A DNA stretch of 64,000 bases from an uncultured bacterium (GTDB lineage Bacteria > Verrucomicrobiota > Lentisphaeria > Victivallales > Victivallaceae), in the NCBI GenBank assembly GCA_900551245.1, contig URVC01000001.1, positions 62,001-126,000 on the forward strand. The letters run 5' to 3'. Numbering within the stretch: the stretch's first letter is position 1; each line of letters opens with the position of its first letter. The position numbers and the translations under genes were made by a program. The notes under the pieces were generated by a model. That model worked only from the letters and a program-made list of their open reading frames with translations, was not told the DNA's origin and ran no database searches. Shown here piece after piece: positions 1-8,934 of this stretch.

Positions 1-542
1 TGCTCCTCTTCGTCTGGCTGGATGACCAGCTCCGCACCGCCCGCTGCAGGAAACCGGAACGCGCCGCCGCACTGCTGGCCGCCTGGCCCGCGCTGTTACT
101 CTCCGGACTAGTCGTCATCTCCATCGCGCTTGGCGGAAATCGGATCGTCACCAATCTGCACTATTTTCTGACCAACTGCTTTTTCCACGACGCGGAAGAT
201 TCGCTTCTCAAACAGCACGCCGCCTTCATCCGCTCCGTGGCGCAGGGACGCCCGGTCAATATCTACGGCCGGAATCAGGGTCTCTATTACGCGGAAACCG
301 GACTGCCCGCCGCCATTGCGGATTTCAGTCAGGTGGAACAATTTCAGCAAAAAGACATAACCCGAATCAAAGAAGCGCTCCGTCACTCCGACGCCCCACT
401 GATTCTCGCGCCAGGATTGCGGATGGGTTTTGACCTCGATCTTGACTTTATTCAGCAGAATTTCGTCTGGATTAAAGCGAGTCCAGATGGTCTGCTCCAC
501 TACTTTGAACGCCGTCGCCGACACTCTTCTGAGCGAAGGTAA
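1..542 (+). CDS. C-terminal part of a membrane protein, possibly a glycosyltransferase of the ArnT/PMT type
   Basis: An open frame enters from the left edge (first full codon at base 3) and ends at TAA 540-542, giving about 179 residues of a protein whose start lies outside the window. A hydrophobic segment (LLAAWPALLLSGLVVISIAL, about residues 26-45 of the visible part) is followed by a soluble tail of about 130 residues rich in short helices and ending in a basic cluster (FERRRRHSSERR). One or more membrane helices followed by a small soluble C-terminal domain is the layout of many GT39/ArnT-like lipid-linked sugar transferases, but no diagnostic motif is visible, so the function is a guess. 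The last 43 bases overlap tail-to-tail with the gene on the opposite strand. Confidence 0.6.
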   Translation, partial: LLFVWLDDQLRTARCRKPERAAALLAAWPALLLSGLVVISIALGGNRIVTNLHYFLTNCFFHDAEDSLLKQHAAFIRSVAQGRPVNIYGRNQGLYYAETGLPAAIADFSQVEQFQQKDITRIKEALRHSDAPLILAPGLRMGFDLDLDFIQQNFVWIKASPDGLLHYFERRRRHSSERR

Positions 543-2248
543 AACCAGAGAACAAGTACCACCGCCAGCGAGACACAGGTCAGCCACAAGCCGGTTTCGT
601 GAAGCCGCGGCAGATAATAGACGTATCCCTTCCCGGCCGGAACATCGACATAGAACGGTTTCGACTCCTCAAACTCCCGATAGTCGGGAAACAACAGCTT
701 ACCTCGTTCATTTCTCCAGCCATTGCCGGGATTCTGGTTGATTCTCACCCGGTCCGGTACAGGCGTCTGAAAATCAATCCGGTTGGGCGACCAGCCCGTC
801 AGCTCCGCCGCTCCGCTCCAGGAATAAAACTCACCCCGATAATCCGGATAGCCAAATGCATGACAGGCGAAATGGGAGCTGTAAAGGTAGCCGCGCAACG
901 GTTCATATCCATTCAACTGACACAAACCCTTCCGGACGGAAACATAGTATCCGATATGCGGCATGATGACGGTTGTCTGAGCAGGAGAACCGGGCAGATC
1001 ACGATAACGGGCCAGAAGTTCCCGTTCCGATTGCCACGCATCGCCCCCCAGATAGACAAATAAAAGATTCCCGATCAGACCAATGCAGGAGAAAATCAAC
1101 AGCCCCTTCAGAATTTTTCGATACTTCCGGAAGCGCATCCAGCACCAGGCAAATCCAGCCGCCGCGCCAGTTGCAAGGCAGAACACCAGCAGGAAACGCC
1201 AGCGGGTGATCACAAAAAAACTGGTGAACGGCGGTATACAGCGAAGCCAGTATCCCGGCAGGAACTGCGAGGTGGAATCCAGAATCAGCAGCGCGGCAAG
1301 CAGTGCACCCCAATGATACCAGCGCCGCCGTGGAATCAGCGAGAGAAGAAAAAATCCCAGTGCAATAATGCCGACATAACAGCCGATTTCATGCCACTGC
1401 AACCCCAGGCGCTCATGTTGCACCACCGGAGTATCCAATGGGACAAACGGCCGGATCAGTCCGGCAAACAGCATTTTCACCGGAATGGACAGCCGTTCCT
1501 CCATCTCCCGTGGAAAACTCATGAGATAATCCAGCGTCAGCAGCAGACGATAACCGCAGACAGCCCAGAATGTAAAAAAAGCCAACCCGCCCTTCAGCCA
1601 GAACGATATTTCACGCCAATGCCGTTTCAGGAGCGGCAGACCGAACAGCACCAGCATGATGCAATTGATCAACGCCAGATAGTGAAGTGACTGATTCAGC
1701 ATCATTCCGGCAAAGAGGCCGAGCAGCAGAGCATTTCGGCAGGAGCGGGTGAGACGCCGTTCAAAGTAGAGCAGCCAGGGCAGAAAGGTAATACACACCA
1801 TGCTGGAGTGTCCCATCATGGTATGCAACGGCACACAGCTGGTCAGACCAAATATGGCACTGCCCCAGAAACGGGCAAGCGGATTTTTCGTGCAATCTCC
1901 GAGAAACAGAAACATGCCCGCCGCTCCAAACAGCAGATAAATATATACCGCAATCCGCCAGCCATACCAAGTTCCGAAAATCAGCAGACAGGGCAGCTCT
2001 ATCCCGAAAACCGTAACCTGGGGATTGGCAAACAGCGGTACGCCGCCGTGATTCCACGCCCCCCAGAACGGGAACTCCCAGTATTCAACAATTGTCCGGC
2101 GAACCATCTCCCAGTATGCCAAGCCGAGATCCACATCGCCGGCAAAGGAGAAGCGGTCCGGGCTCATCACCAGCGGGAACTGAGCCGCCCCGACCAGAAT
2201 CAGCAGCGCAATCAGCTGCCCTCTTGCTGTTTTCAGAAAATAATACAC
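500..2248 (-). CDS. Polytopic membrane protein, YfhO-like
   Basis: A 582-residue integral membrane protein with roughly ten to twelve hydrophobic segments spread over residues 10-400, a soluble stretch at about 400-550, and a last helix (LWLTCVSLAVVLVLWFYLR) before a basic tail. The early acidic loop (FSFAGDVDLGLAYWE), the Trp/Pro-rich EFPFWGAWNHGGVPLFANPQ region and the late extracytoplasmic domain are typical of YfhO-type and related GT-C proteins that glycosylate cell-surface polymers. The start is GTG (2246-2248), with GGGAGG only four bases upstream. That ribosome-binding site is part of the 3' arm of a hairpin lying between this gene and the mannosidase gene. Role in surface glycan synthesis is inferred from family resemblance only. 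Confidence 0.65.
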   Translation of the reverse strand: MYYFLKTARGQLIALLILVGAAQFPLVMSPDRFSFAGDVDLGLAYWEMVRRTIVEYWEFPFWGAWNHGGVPLFANPQVTVFGIELPCLLIFGTWYGWRIAVYIYLLFGAAGMFLFLGDCTKNPLARFWGSAIFGLTSCVPLHTMMGHSSMVCITFLPWLLYFERRLTRSCRNALLLGLFAGMMLNQSLHYLALINCIMLVLFGLPLLKRHWREISFWLKGGLAFFTFWAVCGYRLLLTLDYLMSFPREMEERLSIPVKMLFAGLIRPFVPLDTPVVQHERLGLQWHEIGCYVGIIALGFFLLSLIPRRRWYHWGALLAALLILDSTSQFLPGYWLRCIPPFTSFFVITRWRFLLVFCLATGAAAGFAWCWMRFRKYRKILKGLLIFSCIGLIGNLLFVYLGGDAWQSERELLARYRDLPGSPAQTTVIMPHIGYYVSVRKGLCQLNGYEPLRGYLYSSHFACHAFGYPDYRGEFYSWSGAAELTGWSPNRIDFQTPVPDRVRINQNPGNGWRNERGKLLFPDYREFEESKPFYVDVPAGKGYVYYLPRLHETGLWLTCVSLAVVLVLWFYLRSEECRRRRSK

Positions 2249-2297
2249 AAAACCTCCCGGCGTAGATATGGTAACATACCACGCCGGGAGGGGTTTT
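2249..2297 (-). terminator. Rho-independent terminator after the mannosidase gene; also covers the next gene's RBS
   Basis: Read on the minus strand, CCTCCCGGCGT pairs perfectly with ACGCCGGGAGG (11 bp) around a 17-base loop, with AAAA before and TTTT after. It sits 23 bases after the mannosidase stop codon and directly before the GTG start of the membrane protein gene. The same GGGAGG that closes the stem is the only Shine-Dalgarno sequence for that GTG. Confidence 0.75.
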
Positions 2298-2319
2298 ACA
2301 ATCGCCGCAATGCGATTTT

Positions 2320-5300
2320 TCAGCGAATCCGGAAGGTCCGGATTTCAAACGGCTTGAGCGGAACCTCCACCACGCCGTCCTCCTGCTTGAGCGTCGCGCC
2401 GGAACTCCACTCGACCAGATTGGTCTCCACCAGCTTCCGCCCCGGCTCCAGCGCCAGACGGGCGGTCGAATTGCAACCGTCCGTTTCGACCACGCGGATA
2501 ATCCGCTCATTCCGCTTGTAGGCGAGTTTGAGCACCTCGAGCGAGGCACCGGCACCGCCGACCAGCCGGCAGGGCAGCATCAGCGCTTCGCTCCGGCCCG
2601 GCAGCACCAGCGGCGCGCGGTTGAGGCAGGCCGCCTCCTGCATCACCTCGGAGCCCGTCAGGCCGCCTTCGTGCGGCAGGAAGCTGTAGGTGAAGCTGTG
2701 GTGGCCGAGGTCCGCCTGCGGGTCGGGATTGCCCGGCGAACGCAGCAGGTTGAGGTCGAGCACCCCATCGAGCAGTTTGTAGCCATACTTGCAGTCGTTG
2801 AGGAGCGCCGCGCCGCCGTTCACATCGGCGATGTCGACATAGCGCTGCGCCGCCACTTCGAACCGGGCGAAGTCCCACAGCGTATTCCGGTGCGTGGGCC
2901 GGGTGATGTAACCGTACTGGATGTCACAGCGCGCCTCCGCCGCACGAATGGCGGTCGGGAAGGTGACGCGAAGCATCCGATGGTGCTCGTTCCAATCCAC
3001 TTCGGTATTGAAATCGAGCCGCTTGGAGTTGGCGGCAAGCACCACCTGCTGGCGAATCTTCGATTTGCCGACCGCCAATTCGAACTCCAGCACCTGCCGA
3101 ACCGGACCAGCCGCGACCTTTTCCGCCCGGCTTCCCGTCACATAGACCGGCGGAACATCCTGGTAGGTGAAATCGACGTCCCATGCATCCCAGTTGTTCG
3201 GCTCATCGACGTAGAGGCCGAGCAGGTTGCCGGCCGCGCCGCAAATCACTTCGCGGTTCGCGGTCTTGTCAAAGGCACGCAACAACCGGGCGTCCGCATC
3301 GAATTCGTAGCGGACCAGATCGTTCTCCAGCACCAGCGTCTTGTCGACTTTGGTTTTGGCCTGCTTTTCCGCCTTGCCGCGGGTCAGCGTGGTGAAGCTC
3401 TGCGGCGGGAAGTTGCCGAGCGCCCACAGCGCGCCGTTTTCCGTCTGCGTCAGGATTTCGCGCCCCGACTCATCCGTCACACTGCATCCCGCCCAGTCAT
3501 CCGGCAGCCGGACCGGCGAAGTGTAATCGTAGCTCAGAGTATTGAGCACGGTGACCGCATCCTTTTCCTGCTTGAGCAGTTTTTCCGCCGCTGTCTCAAT
3601 CAACGCGGCACAGCGTTTGAGCACCTCGGCGTGTTCGGCTTCGGTGTTCTCGTAGACCATGTGGATCGAAGAGCCCGGAATGATATCGTGGAACTGGTTG
3701 AGCAGAACCGTCTTCCAGAGCGCGTCCAGTTCGTCGGCCGGATACTCCGCCATCGGCAGGCAGCTGCAGAGGAATTCCGCCGCGGTCAGCATCTGTTCGC
3801 ACTTGCGGTTGTTGCGCTTGGTGCGCGACTGGGTGGTCAGAGTGCCGCGATGGAGTTCAAGGTAGAGTTCCCCCACCCACTGCGGGAGTTTATCCGCGTA
3901 CTTCGAAAGCCGCTCGAGAAATTTATCCACGCGTCCGAATTTGACGTGCGGAACCCCTTCGAGATTCGCCGACCGCAATCCGTACTCGATGTGTTCGAGC
4001 TTGGGACCGCCGCCGCCGTCGCCGATTCCGGTCAGAGTGAGGAATTCCGGCAGGAAATAGTTTTCGTTGAAGTTGTCCTGCGCTTTGCGAAGTCCGTCCG
4101 GCAGCATCCAGGAGTTGTAGGTATCCTCCGGCGGGAAGTGGGTCAGCACCTCCGTGTTGTCGATGCCGCGCCAGAGGAAGGTGTGGTACGGGAATTTGTT
4201 GAACTGACTCCATGAAATCTTCTGCGTAATGAAGTAGTCGCAACCGGATTTCTTGATGATCTGCGGCATCGAGGCGGAATACCCGAAGACGTCCGGAATC
4301 CAGAGGTTCTTCACGTCGAAGCCGAACTCGTCCATGAAGAAGTTCTTGCCGTAGAGGAACTGACGCACCATCGATTCGCCGGAGATGATGTTGCAGTCCG
4401 CCTCAACCCACATGCCGCCCTGAATCTCCCAGCGGCCCTCTTTGATCTTCTGACGGATCTTTTCGTAAAGTTCCGGATAATGCTCTTTTACAAATGCATA
4501 ATGCTGTGCCGCGGACGCGCCGAATACATAATCCGGGTAGCGTTCCAGATTGTAGATCTGGCTGGCGAAGGTACGCGCGCATTTGCGGATCGTCTCCCGT
4601 ACCGGCCAAAGCCAGCCGGTGTCGATGTGCGCATGACCGACTGCAATGGTGGTAAGCGCCGATTTCTCCGCCGGCAGCGAAAGCTGTTTCGCGAGACAGG
4701 CCCGGGCCGCGGCAGCGTTGACCGGATTGTCGGCATAGGCGCTGACCGCATCGTTGAGCGCCATGTTGACCTGCACCGCCCGGTAATCGGTGTTCGGCAA
4801 GCTCTCCAACAGCGCATAGAGCACGGCAAAATCGTTGCAGAGGTCCCACGCGGCGGTATTGAAATGGCCGAAGCGCATCGTCCGGATACGGCCGAGCCCG
4901 GAATCATCGGTGATGCCTTCGATTCCGAACAGACCATTCGCAGCAAGTTCACCCCAGAGATCGATTTTGCTGCCGGGTTCCGCCGCCTCGGTAATCGGCA
5001 GAAGATCCTTCCGGTATCCGTTGTTGTAGACACTCATATGAGTCAGTCCATAATACGGTACCCCCTTCTCATCGAAAATCAACAGCTCGCCACCGAGGTA
5101 GAGGCGGCACCAGACCGGCTGCCCGGCCCATTCGGCGGGAACGGTTCCGGTGAGGTGAATCCAGGCGCTGTCCCACGCCTCCCCCCAGTACTCCCCTTCC
5201 CGGATTTCCCGGTATTTCCCGGACAGGCGATCTGAAAATGCAACCGGTTGTTTTGTTGAATAAATTTCAGCTTTCAGAGGTTGCGACTCAAAAAAGAGAT

Positions 5301-5367
5301 CCTCTTTGAGCCTCTCGAGAAAGAGCCGTGCCCGATCCCGATAGATGGCGAACTTTTTCTGGTCCAT
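2320..5367 (-). CDS. GH38 alpha-mannosidase
   Basis: A glycoside hydrolase family 38 enzyme of 1015 residues, a normal length for bacterial class II alpha-mannosidases, predicted to remove alpha-linked mannose from oligosaccharides in the cytoplasm (no signal peptide). Numbering from the chosen start, the metal-binding motif GHAHIDTGWLWP lies near residue 245 and the catalytic motif GGMWVEADCN near 316-325, where the Asp of EAD is the expected nucleophile. DVFGYSASMPQI follows, and a large beta-sandwich C-terminal half completes the family layout. The frame stays open to a TTG at 5382, but the ATG at 5367 is preceded by AAGGAG at good spacing and was chosen. It lies 87 bp after the ketopantoate reductase gene on the same strand and may be transcribed with it; a strong terminator follows. 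Confidence 0.93.
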   Translation of the reverse strand: MDQKKFAIYRDRARLFLERLKEDLFFESQPLKAEIYSTKQPVAFSDRLSGKYREIREGEYWGEAWDSAWIHLTGTVPAEWAGQPVWCRLYLGGELLIFDEKGVPYYGLTHMSVYNNGYRKDLLPITEAAEPGSKIDLWGELAANGLFGIEGITDDSGLGRIRTMRFGHFNTAAWDLCNDFAVLYALLESLPNTDYRAVQVNMALNDAVSAYADNPVNAAAARACLAKQLSLPAEKSALTTIAVGHAHIDTGWLWPVRETIRKCARTFASQIYNLERYPDYVFGASAAQHYAFVKEHYPELYEKIRQKIKEGRWEIQGGMWVEADCNIISGESMVRQFLYGKNFFMDEFGFDVKNLWIPDVFGYSASMPQIIKKSGCDYFITQKISWSQFNKFPYHTFLWRGIDNTEVLTHFPPEDTYNSWMLPDGLRKAQDNFNENYFLPEFLTLTGIGDGGGGPKLEHIEYGLRSANLEGVPHVKFGRVDKFLERLSKYADKLPQWVGELYLELHRGTLTTQSRTKRNNRKCEQMLTAAEFLCSCLPMAEYPADELDALWKTVLLNQFHDIIPGSSIHMVYENTEAEHAEVLKRCAALIETAAEKLLKQEKDAVTVLNTLSYDYTSPVRLPDDWAGCSVTDESGREILTQTENGALWALGNFPPQSFTTLTRGKAEKQAKTKVDKTLVLENDLVRYEFDADARLLRAFDKTANREVICGAAGNLLGLYVDEPNNWDAWDVDFTYQDVPPVYVTGSRAEKVAAGPVRQVLEFELAVGKSKIRQQVVLAANSKRLDFNTEVDWNEHHRMLRVTFPTAIRAAEARCDIQYGYITRPTHRNTLWDFARFEVAAQRYVDIADVNGGAALLNDCKYGYKLLDGVLDLNLLRSPGNPDPQADLGHHSFTYSFLPHEGGLTGSEVMQEAACLNRAPLVLPGRSEALMLPCRLVGGAGASLEVLKLAYKRNERIIRVVETDGCNSTARLALEPGRKLVETNLVEWSSGATLKQEDGVVEVPLKPFEIRTFRIR

Positions 5368-5454
5368 TTGTTTCTCCTTCAATTGAAAGGTTCTGCATCA
5401 TCGTTCAGCGATCCTCCGCAACAGGACACCTTCCGGCGGCGGAATGATCTTTGC

Positions 5455-6402
5455 TTAAGATAGCCCGTTTCGATGGGAATTCAAGGCTCGAAGCAGCGCA
5501 TAACAGCTTTCCATGCGCGGAATTTCAACCCGATGCTGTCTTGCCAGCCGTACCGGATTGCCCAGAATCGCCTCCACCTCCAGCGGCCTGCCCGCTTCGA
5601 AATCCTGCAGCATGCTGGTTCGATAGGCGGGGAAACGCCGCGTATACTCCATGGTGTTGACCGCCTCCTCCTCCTTCAGAGAGACTCCGCAGGAACGGGC
5701 AGTCATGATCACTTCCTCCATCAAGTTACGGCAGAGATTCTCCAGTTCAGGATCTTCAACCATCTGCCGGGTATCCACTCCGCCGGCGAGGACGGAGACC
5801 GGATTGAACGCCAGATTCCACAACAGCTTGCACCAGCGCACCTGACGGATGTCCTCACAGAGTTCACAGCGCACGATTCCACCCTTTTCAAACGCCGCCG
5901 CCAGTCTTCTGGACGCGGCGGAAATTCCCGACGGATAGACTCCCATCCGCAGTGTTCCGCTGCCGAAGTGATGCACCCGCCCGGGCGCCGGACGTGACAC
6001 GCCGACATAGGCGATCGTACTGATGAGTTCGCGGTCGGGGAACGCGGCACGGATCGGCTCCTCGATCTCCACTCCATTCTGGATCAACACGATCACTCCG
6101 TGCGGAGAGCGCTCCAATGCCGGCCGGAGCAATGCAACCGGGTCCACCTCCGGCAACACCTTGGTGGCAAGAATGATGTAATCGGCTCCTCCCGGGAACT
6201 CTTCCGCCGACCGAAGCACCCGGTCCGGATGAAACGAGAAATCCCCGGCGACGCTCTGCACCTGATAACCGTTTTTCACGGCGACCTCATATTCGCTCCG
6301 GGCGACGACGTTGATTTCCGCCTCCCCGCCCTGCGCCAGACGGCCGCAGAAATAAATCCCGACCCCGCCGGCGCCGATCAGCAGAACCTTGAGCTTCTCC
6401 AT
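5455..6402 (-). CDS. panE: 2-dehydropantoate 2-reductase (ketopantoate reductase family)
   Basis: A 315-residue NADPH-dependent reductase of the PanE/ApbA family, which makes pantoate for coenzyme A synthesis. The dinucleotide-binding motif GAGGVG is at residues 10-15. Further family signatures are the central LATKVLPEVD, the IQNGVEIEEPI segment, and RWCKLLWNLAFNPVS with the conserved Lys and Asn. The start is the ATG at 6400-6402; it overlaps the stop of the yggS gene as TGATG and is preceded by GGGAG, indicating translational coupling. It is the last gene of the overlapping five-gene minus-strand operon. The family also contains enzymes acting on other 2-oxo acids, so pantothenate synthesis is the likely but not the only role. 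Confidence 0.88.
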   Translation of the reverse strand: MEKLKVLLIGAGGVGIYFCGRLAQGGEAEINVVARSEYEVAVKNGYQVQSVAGDFSFHPDRVLRSAEEFPGGADYIILATKVLPEVDPVALLRPALERSPHGVIVLIQNGVEIEEPIRAAFPDRELISTIAYVGVSRPAPGRVHHFGSGTLRMGVYPSGISAASRRLAAAFEKGGIVRCELCEDIRQVRWCKLLWNLAFNPVSVLAGGVDTRQMVEDPELENLCRNLMEEVIMTARSCGVSLKEEEAVNTMEYTRRFPAYRTSMLQDFEAGRPLEVEAILGNPVRLARQHRVEIPRMESCYALLRALNSHRNGLS

Positions 6403-7085
6403 CAATTTCTTCTCCCGAAAATCGCACTGCCGATCCGCACCAGCGTCGAGCCGCAACGGATTGCCGTTTCAAAATCTCCGCTCATTCCCATCGACAGCAA
6501 CGGCAGAGAACAGTGCAGCCGCTCCTCCAAACCATCCCGTAATCCGGTCAATCCGCGAAAGACCTGTTCCAACTCCGCTTCCTGAGCACCGGCAGGAGCC
6601 ATCGTCATCAAGCCGCGGAACTCCAAATTCCGACATTTCACTGCCGTTTCCGCGAGGGAACAGAGCGCCTCCGGCGTACAACCGGATTTGCTCGCTTCGC
6701 CGGAAACATTCACCTCAAGCAACACCACCGGATGGCGATTCTCCTCTCCGGCAATCCGGTCGATCCTCTCCAGAAGCGGAAGCGAATCGACCGAGTGAAT
6801 CACCGAGGCCAGCTGTACCGCCTTGCGCACCTTGTTCGATTGGAGCTGGCCGATGAGATGCCACTCAATGTCAGCAGGCAGAACCGCCGCCTTTTCCGCC
6901 AGCTCCGCCACCCGGTTCTCGCCGAAACGGCGCACGCCCGCCTCATACAACTCCCGGATTGCTGACGCGGGGAAGGTCTTGCTCACGGCGAGCAGCTCCA
7001 CGTCGCCCGGCGCCCGGCCGCACGCCTGCGCTGCGGCTGCAACCCGGGCCGCGATGTCGCGATATTGTTCCAGAACCGTACTCAT
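6402..7085 (-). CDS. yggS: YggS/PLPBP family pyridoxal-phosphate homeostasis protein
   Basis: A 227-residue single-domain PLP-binding protein of the alanine-racemase fold that buffers cellular pyridoxal phosphate and influences amino acid and keto acid pools. It carries the whole family pattern: LLAVSKTFP with the PLP-binding Lys36, FGENRVAE, WHLIGQLQSNKVRK, HSVDS, VLLEVNVSGEASKSG, GLMTMAP, LSMGMSGDFETAI and a C-terminal STLVRIGSAIFGRR. It overlaps the upstream acetyltransferase gene by ATGA and the downstream panE gene by TGATG. Loss of this protein disturbs pantothenate/CoA and amino acid metabolism in other bacteria, which may explain its coupling to panE and a serine acetyltransferase (established for the family, inference here). 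Confidence 0.93.
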   Translation of the reverse strand: MSTVLEQYRDIAARVAAAAQACGRAPGDVELLAVSKTFPASAIRELYEAGVRRFGENRVAELAEKAAVLPADIEWHLIGQLQSNKVRKAVQLASVIHSVDSLPLLERIDRIAGEENRHPVVLLEVNVSGEASKSGCTPEALCSLAETAVKCRNLEFRGLMTMAPAGAQEAELEQVFRGLTGLRDGLEERLHCSLPLLSMGMSGDFETAIRCGSTLVRIGSAIFGRRN

Positions 7086-8047
7086 GAGCGCTCGTTCGCA
7101 AATTTCAGCCGGTGTTCCGGAGGCCGGGCGGTGATCTTGGTTCCGGCAGGCAGGCTCTCGGTCAGCCAGACGTTACCACCGATCACCGAATTGTCGCCGA
7201 TCGTGATATCGCCGAGCACCGAAGCATTTGAATAGATGGTGACATTGCTGCCGATGGTCGGATGGCGCTTGTTCCCCTTGATCAGCATGCCGCAGGCATC
7301 TTTTGGGAAGTTTCCGGCCCCGAGCGTGACCCCCTGGTAAATCCGCACATTGTCGCCGAGTATGGCGGTTTCGCCGATCACCACGCCGGTACCGTGATCG
7401 ATGAAGATCCCCTTCCCCAGTTTCGCTCCGGGGTGGATGTCGATGCCGGTCAGGCTGTGGGCGTATTCGGTCATCATCCGCGGAATCAGCGGCGTCTCCA
7501 CCGAGTAGAGCACATGGGCCAGCCGCTGAATGGTGATCGCCTTGATTCCGGGATAGCTCAGAATGATCTCGTCGTAGGAAACCGCCGCCGGGTCGCCGGC
7601 ATAGGCGGCCGCCACATCGATTTTCATCGTCTCGCGAATCTCCGGCAGGGCATCGAGCAATGCGAATACCGCCCGGTTGGTCCGCCGGGAGACACCGAAT
7701 TCACAGCACGCCTCCTCCTTGTAATGGTAGTGAATCGCCCGGCAGATCTGGTCGAAAAGTTCCGAATAGATCTCCCGCAGCAACAGCGCGACATCTTCGC
7801 CGATGCGGGCCCGATGATACTGACTGCGCCCGTCGAAGCCGGGGAAGATCACCTCCAGCAGTTTCCCGGTGATCGCCACCACCTCCGCTCGGCGCGGCAG
7901 ATTCTCCCCGTCGACCGGATTGACGCCCACCCCATCCCGGTAGGTTTCGCCGATCCGGCTCTCAAGTTCCGAAAGATGTCTGGAAAGCTCCTCCGCCGAA
8001 GGAGCGGATTTGCTGCAGCACTCCTGTTTTTCCTGATTGGAATTCAA
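7082..8047 (-). CDS. cysE: Serine O-acetyltransferase (CysE/EpsC type)
   Basis: A 321-residue acetyltransferase predicted to convert serine and acetyl-CoA to O-acetylserine for cysteine synthesis. An N-terminal helical half is followed by a left-handed beta helix of hexapeptide repeats, seen in HPGAKLGKGIFIDHGTGVVIGE, ILGDNVRIYQGVTLGAG, HPTIGSNVTIYSNASVLG and DITIGDNSVIGGNVW. The His of HGTG is the expected catalytic base. The length fits the longer EpsC-type enzymes. The start is an unusual TTG at 8045-8047: GGAG lies nine bases upstream, overlapping the end of yicC, and no in-frame ATG occurs near the N-terminus. It is translated five bases after yicC and overlaps yggS by ATGA. Confidence 0.9.
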   Translation of the reverse strand: MNSNQEKQECCSKSAPSAEELSRHLSELESRIGETYRDGVGVNPVDGENLPRRAEVVAITGKLLEVIFPGFDGRSQYHRARIGEDVALLLREIYSELFDQICRAIHYHYKEEACCEFGVSRRTNRAVFALLDALPEIRETMKIDVAAAYAGDPAAVSYDEIILSYPGIKAITIQRLAHVLYSVETPLIPRMMTEYAHSLTGIDIHPGAKLGKGIFIDHGTGVVIGETAILGDNVRIYQGVTLGAGNFPKDACGMLIKGNKRHPTIGSNVTIYSNASVLGDITIGDNSVIGGNVWLTESLPAGTKITARPPEHRLKFANERS

Positions 8048-8052
8048 TTTAT

Positions 8053-8934
8053 CTACTCCACATTCTGGATTTGTTCCCGCAACTTCTCCAATTCACACTT
8101 AAACGCGACCACCAGCGGCGAAACCGTCGGAATTCCGGCCTTGTTCCCCAACGTGGTGATCTCGCGAAACAGCTCCTGCATCAGAAAATCGAGGCTTCTC
8201 CCGACCGGCTTCGTCTCATCCAGAAACCGCCGGAACTGCGCAAAATGGCTCCGCAACCGGGTGATCTCCTCGGTCACATCGGACTTGTCCGCATAGAAAA
8301 GCACCTCTTTCAGCAGGCGGTCATCGTCGGCACCGGTCGGAATCTTCTCCGCCGCCAGCTTCTCCAGCAACCGCTCCCGGATGGAAGCGGCAAGCCCGGA
8401 GACCTGCGGTTCAATTTCGCCGAGAAGTTTTTCCAGAACGGCGAGACGCCCGGCAAAATCCCGCCGCAACGCCTCGCCTTCCACCGTGCGCATCTCCTGG
8501 AATTTCTCCAAAGCGCCACGGAGAGCCGTCTCCAGTGCCTCCACGGCGGCCGGCTGATTTTCCGGTGAAAACGGCGTCGCACCGAGTACGCCCGGTACGC
8601 TCATCAGCGTTTCAACCGCGACCTCATCCTGCAGGCCGAACTCCCGGCGCATCTCCTGACATTCCCGAATCAGACTGCGGAGCAACTCCCGGTTGACCGC
8701 CCCCTGCCCGGCCGCGCCGGTCGAGTTGACCGAAACCCGCAACTGCACCGCACCGCGGCTGATGTACTCCTGCACCATCTTCCGCGCCGGAATCTCCTGC
8801 GACACCAGCTCCGGAGGGAACGCGGTGCGCACCTCCAGCTGCTTGCGATTGACGGAACTGACTTCAACCACCAGATGCTGCCCCTCGACAAAGGAAGCCT
8901 CACCTTTGCCGAATCCGGTCATACTGCGCAACAT
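8053..8934 (-). CDS. yicC: YicC family endoribonuclease / stress-induced protein
   Basis: A 293-residue protein with the invariant YicC/YloC N-terminus (MLRSMTGFGKGEA) and the conserved C-terminal block in which LFYADKSDVTEEITRLRSH and RSLDFLMQELFREITTLGNKA carry the metal-binding acidic and catalytic residues. Members in Escherichia coli and Bacillus subtilis are metal-dependent RNases linked to regulatory RNA turnover. The ATG at 8932-8934 overlaps the stop of the lipoprotein gene as TGATG; the downstream acetyltransferase starts five bases after its TAG. In many genomes yicC precedes gmk, which is not found here. Confidence 0.93.
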   Translation of the reverse strand: MLRSMTGFGKGEASFVEGQHLVVEVSSVNRKQLEVRTAFPPELVSQEIPARKMVQEYISRGAVQLRVSVNSTGAAGQGAVNRELLRSLIRECQEMRREFGLQDEVAVETLMSVPGVLGATPFSPENQPAAVEALETALRGALEKFQEMRTVEGEALRRDFAGRLAVLEKLLGEIEPQVSGLAASIRERLLEKLAAEKIPTGADDDRLLKEVLFYADKSDVTEEITRLRSHFAQFRRFLDETKPVGRSLDFLMQELFREITTLGNKAGIPTVSPLVVAFKCELEKLREQIQNVE

